Source: Cyanobacteria bacterium UBA947 (GTDB taxonomy: Bacteria; Cyanobacteriota; Vampirovibrionia; Gastranaerophilales; Gastranaerophilaceae). Taken from it: 26,765 nt of DNA. Of the stretch, positions 21,821 to 26,765 are shown one piece after another. Both the position numbers and the translations under genes were made by a program. The notes beneath the pieces are model-generated. The model saw only the letters and a program-made list of their open reading frames with translations. It had not been told where the DNA came from and did no database searches. The stretch spans positions 5,206 through 31,970 of the forward strand of contig DBCX01000063.1 of NCBI GenBank assembly GCA_002293275.1, given 5' to 3'. The first letter of the stretch is position 1. Each line of letters opens with the position of its first letter.

Positions 21821-23152
21821 CTAAATTTTCGCGCCTGCGGCCTTGTAGAGCCCGATGTATGAGGCGTAACACTCGGCTTTTTGCTGCGCGGCGAGCTTGT
21901 TTGTGGCAAGCAGCGCCTCCTCGCCCGTGATAAGCGAAAGTTTTGAGATAGTCCCTTGCGCGTAGCGGACTTTATCGTAGCCGTACTGCTGTTTTTCCAG
22001 ATGCAGCTGTTCTTGTGTGAGCGTGAGTTTTTGGGTGTCGGAGCTGACCGCGGCAAGCGCGTCGTTAACTTCCTGGATTGCGGTTATGTTTGTTTTTTGG
22101 TAGTCGGTCAAAATCCGTTCGTACTGGTGTTTGCGCAGTTTGAGGTTCGCAATCCTTGCGCCGCCCGTGAACAAAGGCAGCATCGCACCTGCTGCGAGCA
22201 CCCCGAACATATTGGCTGTGCTAAGAACGCTGCCAAAATTTGCGGCGTTAAAAAGCGCCAAACCTGTAAGATTTATTGCCGGCAGAAACTCTTTTCGCGC
22301 CACGCGGACATCAATCCCCGCTTTTTCAACCATTTTTTCGGCTTTAAGATAGTCGGGGCGCTGCGTTATGACCTCTGACGAGATGGTTTTTGGCGGCTCG
22401 GACACAAATATCAATTCATCCATTGTCCCGCGTGCAAGTGTTGTTTCCGGGTTTTCGCCGATAAGGACCGCAAGCTGGTTTAGCAGCCTGTCGCGTTGTT
22501 TTTTAAGCTCAACAAGCTCTGCAGAGGCTGCGGCGAAGGATTTTTGCATCTTTGCCGTATCGGCTGCCGAGCCAAGCCCTTCTTTGGCGCGAATCGCCGT
22601 CAAATCAAGGATAGTCTTTCTTGATGAAACGATTTTGTCCTGCAATTCAACCATTTTGTCAAGCTTGAGGATGTTTATGTAAGTCACGCCGACAGCGGAT
22701 GCGATTGCGATGTAGGCGGCTTTTTCGTCAAATTGGGACGCCTCGTAGAGTTTTTTGACACTCTTTGTTTTATCGCGGTTTTTTAGGAAAATATCGGCCT
22801 CGTATTGGGCGATAGCAGGGATTGCAAACGACCAGTCGGTGCCGACGGCAGGCATTTTAACAAGCGCGGGGCTGAACCCTGCGGTGGCGCTTGGCAGCTC
22901 GTGCGCAAATTGCAGCCGCACATTCTGGTAGTATTCGTCAACCGCGATTGACGCTTTTTTCAGGTCGTGGTTGTGGATAACGGCTTTTTCAATGTAGCCG
23001 GTCAGGATATCGTCGTCAAAATTTTCCCACCACTTGATGTTAACATATTCAAATTTATAATCGTCCGATTTGTGAATGCTGCTTTTAATGGGGGCGGCAA
23101 ACACCGGTGCGGCAAAACAAAATATCAAAAATAATGAAATAATTTTCTTCAT
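21821..23152 (-). CDS. TolC-type outer-membrane factor of an efflux system
   Basis: A 443-residue outer membrane efflux protein of the TolC/OprM/NodT group. A signal peptide spans residues 1-19 (MKKIISLFLIFCFAAPVFA). Family marks are the N-terminal WWENFDDDILTGYIEKA and NHDLKKASIAV, VTYINILKLDK, the repeat-start sequence SEVITQRPDYLKAEKM, LPAINLTG, LPLFTGGARIANL and the closing helix around QEVNDALAAV. It has no lipobox cysteine. It forms the trimeric outer-membrane duct for the EmrA/EmrB-type pump encoded divergently; start codons are 39 bp apart. TGC-TACAAT ends 7 bases before its ATG. The stop TAG is followed in frame by GGG-TAA, as in two other genes here. Confidence 0.93.
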   Translation of the reverse strand: MKKIISLFLIFCFAAPVFAAPIKSSIHKSDDYKFEYVNIKWWENFDDDILTGYIEKAVIHNHDLKKASIAVDEYYQNVRLQFAHELPSATAGFSPALVKMPAVGTDWSFAIPAIAQYEADIFLKNRDKTKSVKKLYEASQFDEKAAYIAIASAVGVTYINILKLDKMVELQDKIVSSRKTILDLTAIRAKEGLGSAADTAKMQKSFAAASAELVELKKQRDRLLNQLAVLIGENPETTLARGTMDELIFVSEPPKTISSEVITQRPDYLKAEKMVEKAGIDVRVARKEFLPAINLTGLALFNAANFGSVLSTANMFGVLAAGAMLPLFTGGARIANLKLRKHQYERILTDYQKTNITAIQEVNDALAAVSSDTQKLTLTQEQLHLEKQQYGYDKVRYAQGTISKLSLITGEEALLATNKLAAQQKAECYASYIGLYKAAGAKI

Positions 23153-23159
23153 AATATAT

Positions 23160-23185
23160 ATTGTAGCACAAGTTTGTGGTATAAT
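23160..23185. promoter_or_regulatory. Back-to-back promoters of the efflux operons
   Basis: In a 39-bp gap, TGC-TACAAT on the minus strand (23168-23160) serves the outer-membrane factor gene with 7 bases to its ATG, and TGG-TATAAT on the plus strand (23177-23185) serves emrA with exactly six bases to its ATG. Neither has a recognisable -35. The -35 zone of each would fall in or beside the other gene's start codon, and there is almost no space for a separate operator. Confidence 0.65.
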
Positions 23186-23191
23186 TGTATT

Positions 23192-23998
23192 ATGAACAAT
23201 AATAAAAAAATAATTATAGCGGTCGTATCGGCACTAATCGTTATAGCGGCAGTGTTTGCGGTGCATCACGTGATGGGTTTTGAATCAACCGACGACGCTT
23301 ATGTTGAAACAACACCCGTTCAGGTCTCCCCAAAAGTTGCGGGGCAAATTATTGCGGTGATGGTTGAGGACAACCAGCGTATCAACGAGGGTTACGAGGT
23401 GGCGGAGATTGACCGGGTGGATTATCTGCTCAAAATGCAGCAGGCACAGGCAAAATTCAATACGGCGAAGGCTGATTTGCCGCGGTACACTAACTTGTAT
23501 GCGGCAGGTGCGGTGTCAAAGCAGGAGTTTGACGTGGCGCAGGCAAGGTTCACCGAGCTTGAAGCGGCTGCCGAGCAAGCGCGGATTGATTATGAGCGGA
23601 CAACAATTGCGGCACCGATATCAGGCACCGTGACAAACAAACGGGTGCAAAAGGGTATGTATGTGCAGGTTGGGATGCCTTTGTTTACGATTGTGCCTGA
23701 CGAGGTCTGGGTTGTGGCGAATTTCAAGGAAAACCAGTTGAAAAAAATGCGCCCCGGGCAAAGCGTTGATATAAAAATTGATGCGTATCCGGGTAAGGTG
23801 TTCAAGGGCAAGGTGGACAGTGTCCAGCGCAGTTCGGGCGCAAAATCAAGCCTGTTCCCGCCGGAGAACGCGGTCGGGTCGTTTGTAAAGATTGTGCAGC
23901 GGATTCCGGTAAAGATTGTTTTCACGGAAAAAATTGACCACCGGGTTTACAATATTGTGCCGGGGATGTCGGTTATACCAAAGGTTAGATTGAAATGA
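23192..23998 (+). CDS. emrA: HlyD/EmrA-family membrane fusion protein
   Basis: A periplasmic adaptor joining an MFS pump to a TolC-type channel, 268 residues. The inner-membrane anchor is residues 6-27 (IIIAVVSALIVIAAVFAVHHVM). STDDAYVETTPVQVSPKVAGQI is the typical EmrA beginning of the first half of the lipoyl domain. A short alpha-hairpin (about 75-135) is followed by the second lipoyl half TTIAAPISGTVTNKRVQKGMYV and the beta-barrel with VVANFKENQLKKMRPGQSV. EmrA of E. coli is about 390 residues, so the coiled-coil hairpin here is much shorter. ATG 23192 is chosen over TTG 23174 because the promoter TGG-TATAAT lies in between. It overlaps emrB by 4 bp. Confidence 0.92.
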   Translation: MNNNKKIIIAVVSALIVIAAVFAVHHVMGFESTDDAYVETTPVQVSPKVAGQIIAVMVEDNQRINEGYEVAEIDRVDYLLKMQQAQAKFNTAKADLPRYTNLYAAGAVSKQEFDVAQARFTELEAAAEQARIDYERTTIAAPISGTVTNKRVQKGMYVQVGMPLFTIVPDEVWVVANFKENQLKKMRPGQSVDIKIDAYPGKVFKGKVDSVQRSSGAKSSLFPPENAVGSFVKIVQRIPVKIVFTEKIDHRVYNIVPGMSVIPKVRLK

Positions 23999-25548
23999 AA
24001 GCGCGGATAAACCCGTGGATAGCGTCAATTCCGCTAATGCTCGCGGTATTTATTTATGTGCTTGACGGTACTATCGCGAACGTTGCGCTGCCGCATATGG
24101 CCGGAACCTTCTCGGTTACACGTGATGAGAGCATGTGGATTTTGACAAGCTATATGATTGCGTGCGGGATTATGGTGCCGATGGTTGACTGGTTTTGCAA
24201 GCTTTTGGGGCGCAAACTGTTTTTTATCATAAGTATTTTGGTGTTCACTGGCGCGTCAATGCTGTGCGGGATGGTGAACAATATTGAGTTGATGATTCTT
24301 GCGCGCATCTTGCAAGGTGCGGGCGGCGGCGGGATTTTGCCGATAACGCAGGCGATTATGATGGAGAATTTTCAAGGGGACGAGCGGCCAAAAGCGATGG
24401 CGGTGTTTGGGCTCGGTATAATCCTTGCACCGGTGATTGGGCCGACGCTTGGCGGTTGGATTACGGACAACTGGAACTGGCCGTGGATTTTTTACATAAA
24501 CGTACCAATTGGGCTTGTCGCTGCGTGGTTGTCGCAAAAACTAATTTTTGACCCGAAATACGCACGCAAACAAAAAAATGTCCGCACAGACAAAACCGGT
24601 TTTTTCACGCTCGCTGTTTGGCTTGTGACCTTGCAGGTTGTGCTGGATAAAGGCAACACGGCAGATTGGTTTAATGCGCCTTGGGTGCGCTGGGCAACGC
24701 TTGTGTCGTGCATAGCGGCGGCCTTGTTTTTCTGGTCGCAGCTAAAACGCAAGGATACGCTGGTGGATTTGGGTGTATTTAGGGACAAGAACTTTGCGAT
24801 GGGGACATTCATCCAGGTGGTAATCCAGGCGGTGCTGTACGCGTCGCTGGTGCTTTTGCCGCAGTTTTTGCAAGGGTTGATGGGCTATACCGCTTATTTA
24901 AGCGGGATGGCGGTGATGCCGCGCGGTATCGGGAGCTTAATTTCCATGTCAATTTGCGGCGCGATTGCAAACAAAATGGACGCCAGGTGGCTTACGGTAA
25001 TAGGGCTTGCGCTGGTCGGGGTGGGCAGCTTGATTATGGGTGAATTGAATTTGCAAATCGCGAACAAAAACATTATAATCCCCAATTTCATTATGGGGTT
25101 TGGGCTCGGGCTGGCGATGATACCGTTGATGTCGGCGACGGTGCAGACGCTGACAAACGAGCAGATGACAAACGCAAGCGGGCTTAATAACCTGCTCAAA
25201 ACCATCGGTGGCGCGATAGGTACATCGCTTGTTGCAACGGCGCTGACGCGTTACGCGCAAATTCACCAGCATTTTATGGTAGGGCATTTGCATGAATTGA
25301 ATCCTGTGTTCACCGAAAAAATGCAGGCGATGACCGGCGCGTTTTCGCAAATCGCGCATCCGGCGGTCGCGCATGAGATGGCCGGCGCAATGATTTATAA
25401 CCAGCTTTTGCAGCAGGCGACGCTGTGGGCGTTTATGGACGCGTTCCGAATAATCGGGATTATTTGTTTTGCCATAATCCCGCTGGTGTTCCTGCTCAAA
25501 CCGGTTGACAAAAACGCACCGGCGGCAGAAATTTCCATCGGGCATTAG
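23995..25548 (+). CDS. emrB: DHA2-family MFS drug exporter, EmrB/QacA type
   Basis: A 517-residue proton-driven exporter of the 14-helix DHA2 family. Marks are helix 1 with LDGTIANVALPHM, the loop motif FCKLLGRK, motif C-like LAPVIGPTLGGWI in helix 5, and the GAGGGGILPITQAI region. It provides the inner-membrane pump that, with the adaptor just upstream and the divergently encoded outer-membrane factor, forms a complete tripartite efflux system. Substrates cannot be told from sequence; relatives export uncouplers, lipophilic drugs or fatty acids. The ATG overlaps the emrA stop (ATGA), so translation is coupled. A TonB-C-like lipoprotein gene follows after 17 bases with its own promoter. Confidence 0.94.
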   Translation: MKARINPWIASIPLMLAVFIYVLDGTIANVALPHMAGTFSVTRDESMWILTSYMIACGIMVPMVDWFCKLLGRKLFFIISILVFTGASMLCGMVNNIELMILARILQGAGGGGILPITQAIMMENFQGDERPKAMAVFGLGIILAPVIGPTLGGWITDNWNWPWIFYINVPIGLVAAWLSQKLIFDPKYARKQKNVRTDKTGFFTLAVWLVTLQVVLDKGNTADWFNAPWVRWATLVSCIAAALFFWSQLKRKDTLVDLGVFRDKNFAMGTFIQVVIQAVLYASLVLLPQFLQGLMGYTAYLSGMAVMPRGIGSLISMSICGAIANKMDARWLTVIGLALVGVGSLIMGELNLQIANKNIIIPNFIMGFGLGLAMIPLMSATVQTLTNEQMTNASGLNNLLKTIGGAIGTSLVATALTRYAQIHQHFMVGHLHELNPVFTEKMQAMTGAFSQIAHPAVAHEMAGAMIYNQLLQQATLWAFMDAFRIIGIICFAIIPLVFLLKPVDKNAPAAEISIGH

Positions 25549-25550
25549 TG

Positions 25551-25559
25551 TGGTACAAT
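25551..25559 (+). promoter_or_regulatory. Extended -10 promoter of the TonB-C-like lipoprotein gene (leaderless)
   Basis: TGG-TACAAT starts 2 bases after the emrB stop codon and ends exactly six bases before ATG 25566. There is no Shine-Dalgarno sequence in the 17-base gap. Confidence 0.65.
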
Positions 25560-25565
25560 TAAAAT

Positions 25566-26195
25566 ATGTTGAAAAAGATTTTAGTTGTGTTTTTGTTTTT
25601 TATCGGTTGCAGCGTGTATAATCCGGCGAAGACGCAGGAGCTGCCTTCGGCGCAGACTTATACCACATTGAGTGCGTACAAAGTTCAGGCACGCGAGGTT
25701 TTTGCCCGGCAGCTGGATTTTGCGATTAAGGCAAAAAAGGCGTTTGACGTGACTTTTGTCATCCGGCAGGACGGGACGCTTGAGCAGGCAAAGATTCTGC
25801 GCTCAGCCGGAAAAGAGATGGATGAGCGAATCATTGCGGCGCTGGGTCAGGTGCAGCTTGATCCGATTCCCGAAGAGTTTGAGCGGACACAGATTTATTA
25901 TAAGTTCGGGTTTGCGCCGGACACAAAAAGCGAGGATGTTTTGCGCTATGAGCGCGAGGCGCAAAGTATTATTACGCAGAACATCCCTGATGCGCCGCGC
26001 AAGATAGAGGAGATTTGGTTCAATTTAACGGTTGAGCGCACGGGCGCGGTGCGCAGCGTGGAGATTTTGCGCTCATCAGGTGACAGCGGGTATGACAACC
26101 GGCTGATAAAACAGATGCAGTCGCTGAATTTTCCGGCGTTCGGCAGAGGCTTAAAAACAGACACCATTGAAATCCCGTTTCGCGTCCAGCGTTAG
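25566..26195 (+). CDS. Lipoprotein with two TonB-C-like repeats
   Basis: A 209-residue exported protein. The N-terminus MLKKILVVFLFFIGC has a lipobox-like FIG before C15, so a lipoprotein is likely. Two copies of a TonB/TolA C-terminal-like unit follow. The first, about residues 59-116, has FDVTFVIRQDG then QAKILRSAGKEMDERIIAAL. The second, about 149-207, has IWFNLTVERTG then SVEILRSSGDSGYDNRLIKQM and ends IEIPFRVQR. Normal TonB has an N-terminal membrane helix, a proline-rich spacer and one such domain. Here the spacer and energy-coupling helix are missing and the domain is doubled, so it is probably not a canonical TonB but a periplasmic binding or assembly factor (inference). The stop TAG is followed by GGG-TAA. 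It converges on the helicase gene. Confidence 0.78.
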   Translation: MLKKILVVFLFFIGCSVYNPAKTQELPSAQTYTTLSAYKVQAREVFARQLDFAIKAKKAFDVTFVIRQDGTLEQAKILRSAGKEMDERIIAALGQVQLDPIPEEFERTQIYYKFGFAPDTKSEDVLRYEREAQSIITQNIPDAPRKIEEIWFNLTVERTGAVRSVEILRSSGDSGYDNRLIKQMQSLNFPAFGRGLKTDTIEIPFRVQR

Positions 26196-26214
26196 GGGTA
26201 AATGGGGGAGGATG

Positions 26215-26765
26215 TCAGAATTTTTTCAACCTTGCAAAGGCCGCGTCCATGGCCTTTTTGCCCTGCCTGCCAAAATCCACTGTGTACATTGTGCTGTCTG
26301 CGACTACGTTGACTGCCTCAATGTGCCCGACACCGAATTTCTCGTGAAAAACCCGCTCCCCTTTGGAAAACGCGCTTGCCGATGCGACCATCTTGCGGAC
26401 GGATGCGGGGTTAAAAGGTACATCTTTTTGCGCGGCAGTGTTTTTCGGCGCCGGCGGCAGCTTTGGAGCCGCATTTTTTGAAGGCGACGGGTTAGAAAGC
26501 GAGGCACGCTGCGGCGCGACAAACCCTCTGCCAAACCCGCTCACGGGCTTCACCCGGCCGAACGGGTCTGTGTGGACAGACAAATACTCGCCGGTTTTTG
26601 CGCGGCTGACCGCGCTTCTGAACGTCGACGACTGGTGTCTTGACCCTTCAAACCCGATTTTGTTGAGCAGCTGCTGCGGAATTTCCTCAATAAACCGGCT
26701 CGGGTTGTAATATTTGTATTCACCCCACATTTGGCGGCGTTTTGCGGACACAAGATATAGCCGTC
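26215..26765 (-). CDS. pcrA: C-terminal part of a PcrA/UvrD-type DNA helicase
   Basis: The 3' end of a superfamily 1 helicase gene; the 5' part lies beyond the right edge. The frame is open to the edge and begins RLYLVSAKRRQMWG, followed by YYNPSRFIEEIP, the standard end of helicase motif VI and domain 2B in PcrA/UvrD. After it come a low-complexity Ser/Pro/Ala/Lys linker (SLSNPSPSKNAAPKLPPAP) and a C-terminal Tudor-like module starting GERVFHEKFGVGHIEAV, which in PcrA/UvrD contacts RNA polymerase. The GTG at 26751 is in mid-motif and not a real start. PcrA versus UvrD cannot be separated on this fragment. The stop lies 19 bases from the stop of the convergent lipoprotein gene. Confidence 0.88.
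   Translation of the reverse strand, partial: RLYLVSAKRRQMWGEYKYYNPSRFIEEIPQQLLNKIGFEGSRHQSSTFRSAVSRAKTGEYLSVHTDPFGRVKPVSGFGRGFVAPQRASLSNPSPSKNAAPKLPPAPKNTAAQKDVPFNPASVRKMVASASAFSKGERVFHEKFGVGHIEAVNVVADSTMYTVDFGRQGKKAMDAAFARLKKF

Noticed and set aside
1..26765. CRISPR array, insertion sequence, rRNA or replication origin
   Set aside because: No regularly spaced repeats, transposase-like frames, rRNA segments or DnaA-box clusters were noticed on reading both strands.

Overview
The window looks like chromosomal DNA of an uncultured, diderm, gut-type member of the Candidatus Gastranaerophilales (Vampirovibrionia/Melainabacteria). This is inferred from a TolC-type outer-membrane channel, the LL-diaminopimelate aminotransferase (DapL) route to lysine and cell wall, a prepilin-like protein with the N-terminus FTLAEVLITLGIIGVV, and proteins carrying a short N-terminal PAFG motif. 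No rRNA or other phylogenetic marker is present, so the assignment is moderate. Nothing in the window resembles an insertion sequence, prophage or CRISPR array. The AT-rich strip left of the tRNA-Ser gene is the only candidate for acquired DNA.

Layout. 1-540: two small AT-rich genes, one a stand-alone LuxR-type helix-turn-helix. 645-803: terminator and tRNA-Ser(GCT), minus strand. 852-2122: thiG and a DUF151 bifunctional-nuclease gene, overlapping by 4 bp. 2202-5238: a prepilin-like gene (minus), a compact purA (plus) and ruvB (minus). 5294-10058: dapL and a 1192-residue zinc-ribbon/degenerate cyclase/STAND-like/TPR protein. 10062-12389: rlmD (minus) and a prepilin-headed protein that ends in a phage-tail-type S74 intramolecular chaperone domain. 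12393-12587: tRNA-Val(TAC) with promoter and terminator. 12597-14753: secreted alpha/beta hydrolase and threonine aldolase (minus). 14817-16182: anti-sigma factor, ECF sigma factor and a Spy/CpxP-like periplasmic protein, one minus-strand operon. 16229-17866: membrane GT-C glycosyltransferase. 17924-19253: two-subunit CoA-transferase (AtoD/AtoA type). 19351-21612: a 62-residue PAFG protein, a solo DUF1858 protein and a 614-residue membrane-associated unknown. 21821-25548: outer-membrane factor divergent from an EmrA/EmrB-type pump, together a tripartite exporter. 25566-26195: lipoprotein with two TonB-C-like repeats. 26215-26765: C-terminus of a PcrA/UvrD helicase.

The most general signal is promoter architecture. 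About half of the genes have an extended -10 element (TGG-TATAAT or TGC-TACAAT) ending 6 to 8 bases before the start codon, which predicts leaderless mRNAs. Genes inside operons, and a minority of first genes, instead carry Shine-Dalgarno sequences. The geometry fixes several start codons (thiG, purA, emrA, atoD), reveals promoters hidden in operon-like gaps of 12-19 bases, and shows divergent pairs whose -10 hexamers overlap. The most unusual proteins are the prepilin-S74 fusion, the zinc-ribbon/pseudo-cyclase protein and the tandem TonB-C lipoprotein.
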